Assembly: GCA_035578905.1 (NCBI GenBank)
Contig: JAQJVL010000005.1
Span: 1,782,345-1,846,344, forward strand
Length of the DNA: 64,000 bases
Source of the DNA: Stictocephala bisonia
Lineage: Eukaryota; Arthropoda; Insecta; Hemiptera; Membracidae
Direction: 5' to 3'
Every line of letters begins with the position of its first letter. Within the stretch, counting starts at the first letter, position 1. The notes below the pieces were generated by a model. The model was not told where the DNA came from, did no database searches, and worked only from the letters and a program-made list of their open reading frames with translations. Below, in pieces: positions 9,901 through 19,628 of this stretch. Both the position numbers and the translations under genes were made by a program.

Positions 9901-10853
9901 TGAAGGAATTGGTCAAAGTCGTGCTCATAGGGTAGATAGTGTTGAACGCGATGAGGATGGTCTTTCCAGTGAATAGGGTGAAGTGCGGCTAGCACAGACC
10001 AGAGGAAACATTTCTGATCATTGTTCCGTATGTTCAGGACTGCGAGTTTGGTCTTAATCTTGAGTGGTAGCTCTATGTAGGTTGATCCCCTTAGTGGTAC
10101 GTAGCGGTTGATTCTAAGCTCCAATCCGATAATTTTAGCCAGAGTCCACCCGGATCCCTTGGCGTAGAATTCATCCATTTCTTTTAAGAGCTTCCCTTCA
10201 GCATCCTCCAGATAGTCCTCGATGTTAGTGGCTGGTAGGATAACCTCGTTCTTGGTCTTGAAGTTCATTTTCTTCGTCTCTTCCTTATCTCCAATCGGCT
10301 TCTTATACTTGACAAGGAATACGAGGTTAGTCTTGATATTTTGTTCTTTTACGTGCTCCTCGATCTTGTCCCGAACGAGGCCTCGAGCTTGTTGTAGAAA
10401 TCCAGCGGGGTCCTTGATGTTAGGCTTGTTATCGATGGAGTACGTCTTCATTCGTCCCTTGAATGCCTTCTCGATTTCAATGATTTCCAATTGTTTATGT
10501 CCTCCGATGAGATGTCCCACTGTCTCCTTGACCGTGTTGTATGCTGACACGATCGAAGAGCGCACGTTGTTGATGATGGAATCGCTGGTTGATGGTTGGG
10601 GCTCATCATCCATGCGAGCGGTCTTGGAGATAGATGGGATAGGGTTCTCAGCCTTCCTCTTGAGGTGAGCGGGGCTACACTTCTTGAGGTGACGTCTGAG
10701 GTTGGAGATAGTTATCATGAGTCCACAAGCCGGACAGGGACGTTGAGGCTGCTGGGTTGTTGTAGGCCCGGTGCAGCTCTTGAGGTGGCGAGCTATGTTT
10801 GCCTTAGACATAGTCTTGCTGCATCTGGGGCATGCAATCTGGTTGGGGTTCAT
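6978..10853 (-). CDS. Protein-primed family B DNA polymerase with zinc fingers and endonuclease VII-like insert (complete copy)
   Basis: From the ATG at 10853 the protein is 1291 residues. The open frame extends five codons further 5' to a TTG that directly follows TTTG and overlaps a splice-acceptor-like TTTGCAG, so the gene could also have an upstream exon. In order it shows two tandem C2-H-C fingers (CPRC to HLKSC, residues ~8-27; CPAC to HLKKC, ~40-59), a variable linker, and a third CxxC...H...C finger near residue 405. These are followed by the 3'-5' exonuclease motifs interleaved with an endonuclease VII-like HNH segment, then polymerase motifs A (LDANNLYG), B (KLMNNSVFG) and C (DTDS) and SKMYA. 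All catalytic acidic residues expected of DNA_pol_B_2 appear present. Such enzymes use a terminal protein or protein hydroxyl as primer. Lack of decay suggests recent activity. No capsid, ATPase or protease genes are adjacent. Confidence 0.95.
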   Translation of the reverse strand: MNPNQIACPRCSKTMSKANIARHLKSCTGPTTTQQPQRPCPACGLMITISNLRRHLKKCSPAHLKRKAENPIPSISKTARMDDEPQPSTSDSIINNVRSSIVSAYNTVKETVGHLIGGHKQLEIIEIEKAFKGRMKTYSIDNKPNIKDPAGFLQQARGLVRDKIEEHVKEQNIKTNLVFLVKYKKPIGDKEETKKMNFKTKNEVILPATNIEDYLEDAEGKLLKEMDEFYAKGSGWTLAKIIGLELRINRYVPLRGSTYIELPLKIKTKLAVLNIRNNDQKCFLWSVLAALHPIHWKDHPHRVQHYLPYEHDFDQFLQGITFPISLDHVKLFEKRSGISINVYAYDEKFVVYPLLVTDREQQKHIDLLYIKDKNNAHYCLIRDLVRLSGRQITKHHQRTWICRRCLQHYGREDLLASHMEYCNDQEAVRIEMPKQGSKIKFEEGNRTMRVPFAGYADFECMLTAIEEEDERMDEDGAAKSYTKQYQKHEAVSFCYYIVYADDHYGEPVKYFGTDAAEVFVESLFRESKKIAHLYSSAAAKPMDLTPEDLTTIANSTICHICEKPFNDPEDYKVRDHDHLTGKFRGIAHNTCNLKFRKPNFIPIFIHNLSGYDTHLFIKMFGLNDETISVIPNNEERYISYTVEIEGGVKLRFLDSCRFMMSSLDSLAKNLTTPQFRETSKFYSGEKLQLLIKKGIYPYDYMDSLEKYQLTSLPEKKDFYNRLNKTDITDAEHEHAQTVWNTFKISNMEEYTLLYNQTDVLLLADIMENFRDVCMNTYKLDPAWYFTAPGLAWSAMLKTTRVELDLLTDNEMRLMIARGIRGGISQCSNRYAKANNPYMEDYDMDRPTTYLTYLDANNLYGWSMSQPMAYADFLWVHDPENIDIMSIPDDAPRGYIFEVDLEYPRELHDNHSDYPLAPEQRIPPGSKNMKLLLTLFNKEKYVLHYRNLKKYISLGMRVKKIHRAVSFMQSTWLKAYIDLNTDMRTRATNQFEKDFYKLMNNSVFGKTMENILNRVDIRLATKETQADKWMAQPNFKSRTIFTEHLAAVHMSKTRLLFNKAIYLGMSILDVSKLLMYEFHYDVIKKKYGEKAQLQYTDTDSLTYMIETVDWYKDMKEMIHLFDTSDYSDPNRFDIPRVNKKVLGVMKDELSGRIMFEHVGLRSKMYASRSENGEAKKAKGVKKSVVKNELEFSDYKECLDKFCLLYSTVDVTLDDALERNKKYKSCQVNRTMNLIRSRRHELYSIEQNKIALSAYDDKRFILEGGIKTLPWGHYSIDEEAMIDRAVLDALMVE

Positions 10854-11060
10854 GATGATGATCTGCAAATGAATTTATAGGTTATGTACGTTGTAAATAG
10901 CGGAGCTGCTAGATGTGTCTCGTTCAACAGTCTGAGACTGAATGATGTTTGTCATGAAATCATCGTAATATATATGCCCTGGATCCAAGATGGCGGCCCC
11001 CATTCCTGCCAACCTGTTGGGAACCTTGTTATACTGTATAAAATGCACTTTTAGCCTAGC

Positions 11061-11596
11061 TATATTGTATTGCATGCGCATCTGTACTCGTGTACCAAAT
11101 TTGAGCGAAATCGGACGGTAAATAACGAAACTAGATCCGGAGTGGTAGGGGTAAATATAAGTCCAGAGACGACATATACGTAATACAAACGGTTTATATT
11201 GTATGGCATGCGTATCTGTGCACGTGTACCAAATTTGAGCGAAATCGGACGGTAAATAACGAAACTAGATCCGGAGTGGTAGGGGTAAAGATAAGTCCAG
11301 AGACGACATATACGTAATACAAACGGTTTATATTGTATGGCATGCGTATCTGTACACGTGTACCAAATGTGAGCGAAATCGGACGGTAAATAACGAAACT
11401 AGATCCGGAGTGGTAGGGGTAAAGATAAGTCCAGAGACGACATATACGTAATACAAACGGTTTATATTGTATGGCATGCGTATCTGTGCACGTGTACCAA
11501 ATTTGAGCGAAATCGGACGGTAAATAACGAAACTAGATCCAAAGTGGTGGGGGAAAAGATAAGTTCAAAGTTGTTATTTTTGGAAAAATTTTGTTA
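11061..11596. repeat. 134-bp tandem repeat, four units
   Basis: Units start with TATATTGTATKGCATGCG at 11061, 11195, 11329 and 11463, giving a constant 134-bp period with few substitutions. The last unit diverges after about 11543. Part of the unit (TTGGTACACGTGTACAGATACGC in the other strand) recurs in the right inverted arm near 12299. Confidence 0.95.
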
Positions 11597-11960
11597 TAGG
11601 TAGGTCGGAAATGGTGTACGCAGGTGGGCCTAAAGACTTTCGGGGGTCGAAAAAAATTTCCAAGGCTCTAGGACGCACCGTTTTCGAGATATAAGCAAAA
11701 AACCACTTTTTACGGGAAATGTATTGACTGTTTCGGAGAATACCTAAAGACTAGAAAGTGGCTCAGTGTTAGACACATCGGTGTTCTAACACGGCACTGG
11801 GGAGGGTAAAAGCAAGCTAAGGGAACCTAGTGACGACTCCTAACGGCAGTTGCCTTATGAGGAAAAGCCAGTGCGTCACACGCTGGCCCCACCCGGGTAT
11901 CCGCTGCCAAGTCGAAGTTGGCCGAGAGTGCGTCCCACCACTCTCACGGAATCCCCCGCG

Positions 11961-12004
11961 AGTCCTTTAGCAAACTTTAGCCTTGCAAAGTTTGCTAAAG
12001 GACT
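11961..12004. other. Perfect 18-bp stem hairpin inside the TIR element
   Basis: AGTCCTTTAGCAAACTTT at 11961-11978 is followed by an 8-nt loop and its exact reverse complement at 11987-12004. It sits in the relatively GC-rich interior (about 11820-12060) of the element, where other short complementary pieces (GTGTTAG with CTAACAC near 11768-11795) also occur. Confidence 0.85.
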
Positions 12005-12514
12005 GATCGGTGTTTAAAACTGACCGAATCACAAAGACTCAAGGCTTGTCTCTAACACCGACCGTATATTTTCTAAATACTCACCAACAGAGAAGTTCTG
12101 CGCAGGCAGGAGCAGTTGCTGTAGACTGAGTGTGGAGAATGCGAGACGTAGCTAGCTGGGCAGCTCCGACTGATTGACTGAATCGATTTGCCTCAGCGAG
12201 TGTAGTTTAATTCATAGTATTAAATCGAGCCGCGAACCAAAATTGGAAATTCAATAACACCCTGTTTATTCATTATTAACTGTCCGATTTCGCTCAAATT
12301 TGGTACACGTGTACAGATACGCATGCCATACAATATAGCTAGGCTAAAAGTGCATTTTATATATTATAACAAGGCTAATAGTGTATTTTATAGTACAAAA
12401 AGGGAATTTGAGGGAAATTTGGGAATTTGAGGGAAGTTTTGGGAGGGAAAATTCCCAACAGGTTGGCAGGAATGGGGGCAGCCATCTTGGATCCGGAACC
12501 GCCATCTTGGATCC

Positions 12515-14781
12515 GGTCACGTGACCTTCCCCCACCACCGAATCATCATTTGATGAAAACTCATCATGGGATGGCGTAAACGTCCCATATCCCTACTACT
12601 CGTCCCCCTGTCGTAAACAAATTTGTCAAGGCTGCATGCACATTCTCGTTGAAATTTGAACTTTTTCTACTTGACATTGTAATTAAAAATTATTGTTATC
12701 AACGGGTTATAATCGATTTTTAATACAAGTCAGTTTTTTCCCAGATCTATCGGACAATTTGAAGTGTTTAACATTATTTGTTTAATGGTCGTTTACAGAA
12801 ACCCATTGATTTGTGTCGAAAGTTGACATGAATTTAAAAATCGACTAAAATCCATTGATGACAGTAAGTTTTAATTAAAATGTGAAGTCCTAAAGGTTTA
12901 AATTTGAACTAACATGTGTAGACTAGTTTGTTACGACAGGAGGAAGGACGACTGTCATGTCTTCCTCAACTTGGCTTGACTTAGCCTATACGAACAGCTT
13001 TTAAATCGTCTAACGTCAAAAAGTGGGTAGGAAACAGACTATTTTGGTAACCTGAGGACAAAATACCGGCTTTTGATTTTAAAGGGTCTTTTGAGAGTAA
13101 GGGTTATTAAGACAAGGAAAAAGAAAATAATAATTAGAACGAAAGAAACTGTGGAATGTGTCTACGTATTACATTACTTTTATTAAGTAAATGTTACCAT
13201 TGCCTTCCTTGTGTTAGTTTCTTATTGTTTTAACAAACACAGATTTCAGTTAGCATTAAAAGATAATGTTCTATGCAGACCTATATTACAAATCGTTCGG
13301 CAATATTATTTAATTAAAAACCCTATATTAAAATAACATAATTCATAAAAATTTTTAACCTAGATATAATATTTCAACTGTACCTAAATCACGTAACGCC
13401 CTTAGAGGCAGCGTTATGCACCGTTACGGGTATGGTGGGGGGGGGGGTCTATGCAGCGTTACGCAACTATTACATTTCAACAATTTATTTAGATGAATTC
13501 ACAAAATTTAATCTTTTTTCCCCAAAATACAAGATTTTTAAAAAGATTTTAAAGTTTGTAATATATTCTTCTCCATTACAAAAAAAATTGATCAGTCTAA
13601 ACAATGACTATCGTAAATCAAAATATGCATGCTAATTGTTTTTTTATTTATCGTGTTAACTAACTACAAATTGAAACTCGTAATAATTGTTATAACAGTG
13701 TATTCATATATTTTGTGTTGGTTATAGTTATAAAAAATCTCTTGGACTATTTGTAACGTTAACAAATGGACTTGAAATAACTTTGTTTTTGTAATATTTG
13801 CCAGGATAGTTATGATTATCTTATATAGCTCGAAACTTATCCAATATTGGTTATGAGTTAATGGTTTTCATATATAAATAAACTTATCCAAATTTTCGTA
13901 TTATAATGACAGGGATTACTTGTAATAATAGCCCAAGTCCCACAGAAAGACAAAGAGTTGACAAGAATTGAAGCATTGATTTAGTAAGTGGTTTGTATTT
14001 TATGGTTATTTATGTTACAAGACGTTTACCGTGCTTTGCTGTGGGATAAACTGATAATCAGTAATGTTTATTTGTACCATATCCAAGAAATTCAATATTG
14101 AGTTCCAGTGGTTTAGCTAAAGACATATTGGCAACAATGCCACATTCTAGCTAGACACGTAAACCTTTATTTTGTTATCCTATTTGAGTGCGGCTGATTC
14201 TTATTATTATAAAATGAACAATCGATTGTTTGCCTGCTACTCGATACATAAAGCTAAAATTCAGGGGTGATTATGATCAAACAAATTTTATAATTCTTGA
14301 GTTCATGAAAGGGAATCTATAACCTTAACTAAACAATCAATTATGATAAAGTTGAGGGAGACAAAGGTAGTTGGACATTTGCCATCATTACGTGAAAAAT
14401 AACAATCACGACGTTTCGATTTGGTAAAACCCAAACCTTTTTCAAGTGCTAAAAACTAAATTACATCTACACAAACATGCTATAAAACTACGTTCTTAAA
14501 CTAATAAACTTATATACTTTAATAATTATCTACATTTTAACCTAGATCCTAGAATGGAGTACAACAAAATGAACTTCTACTAAATATAAAAAATATTAAC
14601 TGGGTTAAATTAATATAGCCAATTAGGCGCTGTCAAGGTCACGATGTCAACGAAAAATGTAAAACACAATAAAATTAATATTCAAATCAGACTGAAATAA
14701 TATTAAATTAACTAATCATAAATACATGGTACCTGAAAAACCATTTAATTTAGTTTAAAATAACATTCAACACGCACAAAA

Positions 14782-14785
<4 letters not shown>
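12515..14785. other. AT-rich stretch without recognised gene
   Basis: I see no convincing coding frame, inverted repeat or RNA gene. A G-run lies at 13436-13447, close to two CGTTACG/CGTTATG motifs. Confidence 0.5.

Positions 14786-14851
<66 letters not shown>
14786..14851. repeat. (TA)n microsatellite
   Basis: About 33 uninterrupted TA dinucleotides. Confidence 0.97.
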
Positions 14852-14853
<2 letters not shown>

Positions 14854-15337
14854 CTCGGAAGTACTGAGACTACTATTAAAATTACATTTTAACCTGAAAA
14901 GACAACAATTATTAGGAATAAAACAATACCATAATCAAATATTACAAAAAAGATGAAGTCTTACGACCCGCAGTGACGATGGCGTCTAGACGTCCCAGGT
15001 ACGAAGTGAGGATGATACAATCCAAATGCAGTGTCTACGAAGTTCCCTCCAAGGTGATAAAGCACAGGGACTAGACAAACATACACACTACACTTCACAA
15101 CAACCATACACAGACTGACGAGGTCAGGGACGTACGCTCCGAGATCGCCAAAAAATGCGGTGACTCAGGTACGGGGACGGAGACTCATGGGGTGTTTAAT
15201 TGTTATAGGTGCAGGTGGTGTAGGATTCTGGTTAGATGATGTCATGAGTGTATTGAACTTTTTTCATAACATTCATAACAACCATTGTCATAACATTCTA
15301 AAGAAGAATGGTGTCAACCATTTCATAACATTCTAAA

Positions 15338-15609
15338 GAAGAACCTATTGTTCGCTATGATGAAGTAGACGCTAGTATTAGTTGGTTAAACACTTCCATC
15401 ACGTACAGCACAGCAAATAGGAATGAACTGATTGAGCTTAAAATGAGTTGTGACAGCAATCTATGTAGACCCGTGCTTTTAGACAGAAATGTCACCTCTC
15501 TTGGTATTTTCAAGTGGGTAAGTACCTGTACACAGCCCCTAGTGATAAAAAGGATAAGTGTTTGTTGGGATTAGTTAAGAAATGCTGGCAGTTCCCATTT
15601 TTCTGTTAA
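15338..15609 (+). pseudogene. Unrecognised coding relic with one frameshift or intron
   Basis: Frame 15338-15517 reads EEPIVRYDEVDASISWLN, continues through NRNELIELKMSCDSNLCRP and ends LGIFKW directly at a strong splice donor (GG|GTAAGT, 15518-15523). The next frame carries on without a gap as GKYLYTAPSDKKDKCLLG and LVKKCWQFPFFC up to a stop at 15607. The composition looks like real protein in both parts, so this is either a frameshifted relic or an exon ending at 15517. I do not recognise the family. No neighbouring exon is evident. Confidence 0.35.
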
Positions 15610-17280
15610 CGAGTATTTGAAAGAGACCAAAACAAAGTGAGAGAATTTCTCAGTAGCCTACAGTAAGTAATTCATTACGCAAAACTACCATTGGGTTAAA
15701 ACCAAGCAACAGTAATGCTGCTTTGGCCTGGCATTTTATGGACCACCTTAGATATGTAGGAATTTTTGAAAATAATAAGCACTTATGTTTCAAGTAACAC
15801 AACAGTCTAAAGTTGGACGCAAGACGAGTGTTGTATTTGTCACTATATAACGTACCTTGTTTGTACAGATTGTGCATGTGGTAGAGTAAGGTATACTAAT
15901 AACACTGCTACCTACTGCCAAGGAACAGTTGAATGTACTTATCAGGTTAATCTTCAGCGGGCCGCAAGTGGTAGGCTGCCGCAAGTGGCACATTTCCTAC
16001 AAATAACAGCTGTAAACAAAGTTTATTTGTAAGAGATTACCCATAAAATAACCCTGGTTCAATTTATTAGGAGGGCCGCAAGTGAGCGAGCCGCAAATAG
16101 CATAGAACCAAAATATTCAACTATTTGCTAGATTTGTTATAAGATGGCCATTGTTGTTGAATAGTTCAAAACATCAAAAAAAGTCACGTTTAATATATTA
16201 GGAGGATCTCAAATATTTTATGGATTCATCGTTTTTAGACATTAACATACTAGGGACAATCAACCGATTGGGCTGTAAACCACGGCAAAAATGACATTTA
16301 TTGGGGTTGAAATGCAAAATTAGGCAATAGTAGGTACAAAATATACGACAGCATAAGTACTAACATGTAGCTAGTTCCTCCTAGGTCAGATATCGTTAGC
16401 TTACCGTCAAGCCCGTCTAGCTCGCTGTAATGGCTGCAGAGATATTGCAGTTGCCAATGTTACGCAACAATTATGTTGTTTATTTGACCTTGCAGCTACC
16501 ACGTGAACTCTGAGACCACGTGTTGGCTCAACACCGGTTCGCCTTGGTACATTACGTTAGCTGAGGTTGCCCAACATCATCCGCGCCGCTCTGCACTACA
16601 CTTCCACACCACTCAATACTGCACTCAGCATTCGATAATTCTCTTCTGTCAGAATTGTCAGAACTTTATGAACTTTCGAAATATGATTTTCTAGTAATAA
16701 TTATATACAAACAACTTTGTTAATGAGCGCTGTAGTGGAATCGATGATGAGCTAGGTGATTTCCTACGAAAAGCACCAGTAGTTAAAACCATCGTGGTAG
16801 GATTAACATAGAGACATGACGACCCTTCCTTTGATTTACTTGTCGAAAAAGAAAATTAAAAACTTAAAGCTTTCTGTGAGCTTCAATCAGATACTATTTT
16901 CCTTTCCCTCTCCCAACTTAACCGTTCTTGTTAAACCAAACATGGGCTCCATCTTAATATGAGGGGCAAAAAGAGTCTAGCAAACATGATAGCTAACATT
17001 GTAAACCAGGATTCCCCTCCACACTCTTTCCCTAATCATGTCCAGTTGGCTTGACCTTCAAAACACCTTGCGAAGAGTACCCCCAGTTACTTTAACCCTT
17101 CTCGAATCTTTCCAAGATCTGCGGACGGAAACCAGAGCAATTCAATAAATAAAATTAAAGATCCTCATCCCTCCTTTCCCCTTCTCCTACAGTTTCCCAG
17201 CCTAACAATATACCAGCTCATGGTCGTGATTTTTACAATACAAATTTTTTAGGCTTGGTCCAAAAAAAGTACGGAGTTCC
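15610..17280. other. Stretch without recognised gene
   Basis: It contains four GCCGCAAGTG/GCCGCAAATA motifs between 15959 and 16100, resembling decayed hAT-type terminal sequence, and a pair of CACGTG motifs at 16500 and 16517. Nothing coding is supported. Confidence 0.4.
16500..16522. promoter_or_regulatory. Pair of CACGTG E-boxes, 11-bp gap
   Basis: CACGTG at 16500-16505 and 16517-16522. The spacing is not the 6-7 bp preferred by clock factors. It is listed because such pairs should be rare in sequence this AT-rich. Confidence 0.25.
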
Positions 17281-18180
17281 GTGGATGGGTCTGGCAAAAA
17301 TGCGGTCAATGAGTACCAAAGTTATCTAAAGATTGCTCACCAGAACATAAGAGGTCTTGAGTCAAAGTTAGAGCCTTTCCAAGTATCCATTGAGCACCAG
17401 GAACCAGATATTTTGTGCATATCAGAGCACAACCTGCGATTGCATGAATTCAATGTACTGACCATAATTGGTACTTTCTGCCGCTCAAGTATGGAAAAAG
17501 GTGGTATTTATATTTTTATGAAGGAATGTATTGTACTCTACAATACATAGAGTACATAAAAATAGGGTCCTGGACGTTTCTGAATTTTGTATTAAGGGTG
17601 TGATTGAGCTAGCAGCTGCCAAGGTACAGCTTGTGGATGGAGATCTCCTCTTGATAGCTGGTTACCGGCCTCCAGCTATTTTCAACAATATGTTGAATAT
17701 ATTGAATATAGAAAAACAATAACTAGCTAAATTCAAAAAACAATCAACACGATGTGTTTTCTGATTTTCTGTCTAACTGATTGTGCCAATTTAATTCAGG
17801 TTGTTGGATAACTGTAGTTATAGGTGATTTTAACATCGACCTGTCAGCTGATTCATTCACAGGTTATAAATTTGAGACTATTATGGCTTCCTTTGTGCTG
17901 ATAAACACAGTTACATCATTTACTAGAGAATGTAATGGCTCAAAATCTCTCATTGATCACATGTTCACGGATCTAGATGGCGGTCAAGTTGATACTACAG
18001 TAGTGGTCTCAGCTTTATCAGACCATCTTTCTCAGACAGCAGTAATAAATCATCAAACTAATATTGATAATATGGCTAAATTCAGGGTGACTCGGCCTAT
18101 ATCAGCTAGCAAGAAGCATGTGTTTAGGACTTTACTTAGCCATGAGGATTGGAAAGAAATGTACTTAGATATTGAGTTGG
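17281..18180 (+). pseudogene. LINE endonuclease-domain fragment (copy A)
   Basis: The first part (17281-17550) reads IAHQNIRGLESKL, then PDILCISEHNL. This is the start of an apurinic-like endonuclease of CR1/Jockey-group non-LTR elements, with the catalytic Glu in SEHNL. After a frame change, 17814-18060 gives VVIGDFNIDL, SLIDHMFTD and ALSDHLSQTAV, the GDFN and SDH catalytic blocks. A short linker follows to about 18180, where similarity ends. At least two frameshifts or stops and a missing reverse transcriptase make it dead. Confidence 0.88.
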
Positions 18181-18483
18181 GGCGCATGCGCGTCCGTTGT
18201 TGGCTGTGTTCATACATCGCTCCGTTAATTAAGTTTGTTGTTCAGATATATTTGAATTTACCATTACCATACTTGCATATTTGTACTATGTGCGACTTAG
18301 GAACGTGTTGAGCCAATTGATTTCGACAGGTAATTGATTTTGTGAGTACAGTGGAGTCAACTACAGTAAGTAACCTCAATAAGGCTAACTTGTTGAATCT
18401 GAAAGCCACATGTTGAATTCTACTATCACAACAATCGATTGCTGATAACTCTTGTAGTTATTCCATTCCAATTGGACAATCTG

Positions 18484-18566
18484 CCAACATAGCTCAGTCG
18501 ATAAGAGCGCGAGATACTATCAGCAACGCAGTAAAGACCTCCAGTAAACTATCTTACGAATCCGGA
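18484..18566 (+). pseudogene. tRNA-like relic or SINE head
   Basis: An A-box-like TAGCTCAGTCGATAAGAGCG (18489-18508) is followed by a degraded B-box-like TTACGAATCC about 65 bp downstream. The spacing is too long for an intact tRNA and no acceptor stem is visible. I take it as a tRNA-derived repeat fragment. Confidence 0.4.
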
Positions 18567-18595
18567 CACTAACTTAAACTTTTTGCTTTCTTTGA

Positions 18596-19594
18596 ATATA
18601 TTGGTCATTTAAAGCAAATAAAGAAGAAAAATATGTATATAATTTTGTTAAATTTATTAGCTTATCAACCAAGGATTGTGTAATTTGTGTTAGAAGAAAG
18701 CAGAACAGGCAGGGACACATCCTATTCAATAATCATACATTCCGACAAGGTTACGCTTTAAAAAGTGGAGACATTGTTTGGCACTGCTTAGGAAGAATAT
18801 GTAAAACAACCATCAAGACTAATCAACCATTAGAGATAACTGCAATTTATTTCTCAAATGACAAACATACCGGGGCTCACCCAGTAACAATGCGTGCAAT
18901 GACACCCACTCCGCATGCCCGAGGCCACGAACGCTTTGTCGCGACACCCGTGGCTGAGACGAACGCTCCAGCGGCCGCGTTCACCAGTATACCCGAACCT
19001 CTCGGTACAATAGGCAACTCGTCAACTCCTGTCAAACCACCCCCAGAATTACTGAGTGAGAACTCCGCTCTCAAAGAAGAAGTGGTGAGGCTACGATACG
19101 ATATGCAGGTGATCCTTGACAACTCTATCGAATCCGACCAACGACCTCTAGAATACACAGACAATATCTCCCCTCCACCTCAAACCTCGATAGTAAATAT
19201 CCATTCGGCCCCTTCCTTCTTTGCTACAGGTACAACTGAATATTTTGAAATGGCCCAAATTTAAATAAAAACCCTTGAGGAAGAAATTGTAATGCTCCGG
19301 TGGCCATATGAACGTTGCGCTATTCTCAAGGAGGAAACAATAAAAATGATAGCTAGTTTAAGATGTCTGGGAGAAGAAAATAAATTTTTAAAAGACACTA
19401 TCGAAACTAATACTCCACATTCAGTGTCCATCCTGCATTCTTCACCCTCTCTTAAGCTTCACAACACCTACGAAGTGCTCAAGAAAAAGTGCAGCCGAGA
19501 GGAAGAGGAGGATAGTTTTACCATTGTAGCAAAGAAAAAGCCGCGTAAAACAATAAAAAATAACCACAAAAAAATGTCAGAAAATTATAAATAG
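18596..19594 (+). pseudogene. LINE ORF1, N-terminal part: FLYWCH-like zinc finger and coiled coil (copy B)
   Basis: One frame is open from 18596 to 19264, resumes after an in-frame TAA at 19262 and runs to 19594. Its first part reads RQGHILFNNHTFRQGY, then IVWHCLGRICKTTIKT and NDKHTGAHPV. This fits the FLYWCH zinc-finger pattern (aromatic-W-x-C-x4-C, later H-x3-H). Heptad-like segments follow (LSENSALKEEVVRLRYDMQ; EETIKMIASLRCLGEENK), then a basic tail (VAKKKPRKTIKNNHKK). No ATG precedes the finger, so the true start is lost. The order finger, coiled coil, basic linker, then SGNH hydrolase downstream suggests the ORF1 of a CR1-group LINE. The in-frame stop and later frameshift make it a pseudogene. 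Confidence 0.7.
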
Positions 19595-19628
19595 AACATT
19601 GTAAAGATACCCCATTTAAAAGCAGTAC

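Larger units (their letters stand above)
1..10612. repeat. Giant inverted repeat (palindrome) with polymerase gene in each arm
   Basis: Positions 1-5083 and 5530-10612 are reverse complements. Paired coordinates sum to 10612 for the polymerase stop codons (3634 with 6978) and the small arm ORFs (4107 with 6505), so there is no net indel over about 4.3 kb. The sum becomes 10613 nearer the centre because the right arm has six Ts at 5828-5833 where the left has five As at 4781-4785. The polymerase translations are identical over all 1195 comparable residues. The left arm runs off the window, so the true arm is longer than 5.1 kb. The centre (5084-5529) is not symmetrical. This may be a tail-to-tail inverted duplication of a mobile element, or an assembly or library palindrome artefact. 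The asymmetric centre and the 1-bp difference argue mildly for a real structure. Confidence 0.93.
10981..12514. mobile_element. Non-autonomous terminal-inverted-repeat element
   Basis: The left end begins GGATCCAAGATGGCGG (10981) and continues through CCCCCATTCCTGCCAACC and AAATGCACTTTTAGCCTAGC to about 11127. The same series appears reverse-complemented at 12271-12514, ending CCGCCATCTTGGATCC. The right arm carries a second copy of the outer GGATCC...GGCGG motif and a ~90-bp insertion of GGGAATTTGAGG-type repeats. No coding frame lies between the arms. The element begins only ~128 bp upstream of the right polymerase start, so it may be a separate insertion or the outer terminus of the polymerase element. 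The matching left terminus would lie before the window. Confidence 0.8.

Noticed and set aside
1..12514. Complete Maverick/Polinton or adintovirus genome
   Set aside because: Only polymerase and an integrase stub are visible. I find no packaging ATPase, protease, capsid or full integrase frames.
15959..16100. hAT transposon end suggested by GCCGCAAGTG repeats
   Set aside because: Only short motif resemblance, with no paired terminus, target-site duplication or transposase.
18484..18566. Functional tRNA gene
   Set aside because: The A-to-B box distance is too long, the B box is degraded and no acceptor stem pairs.
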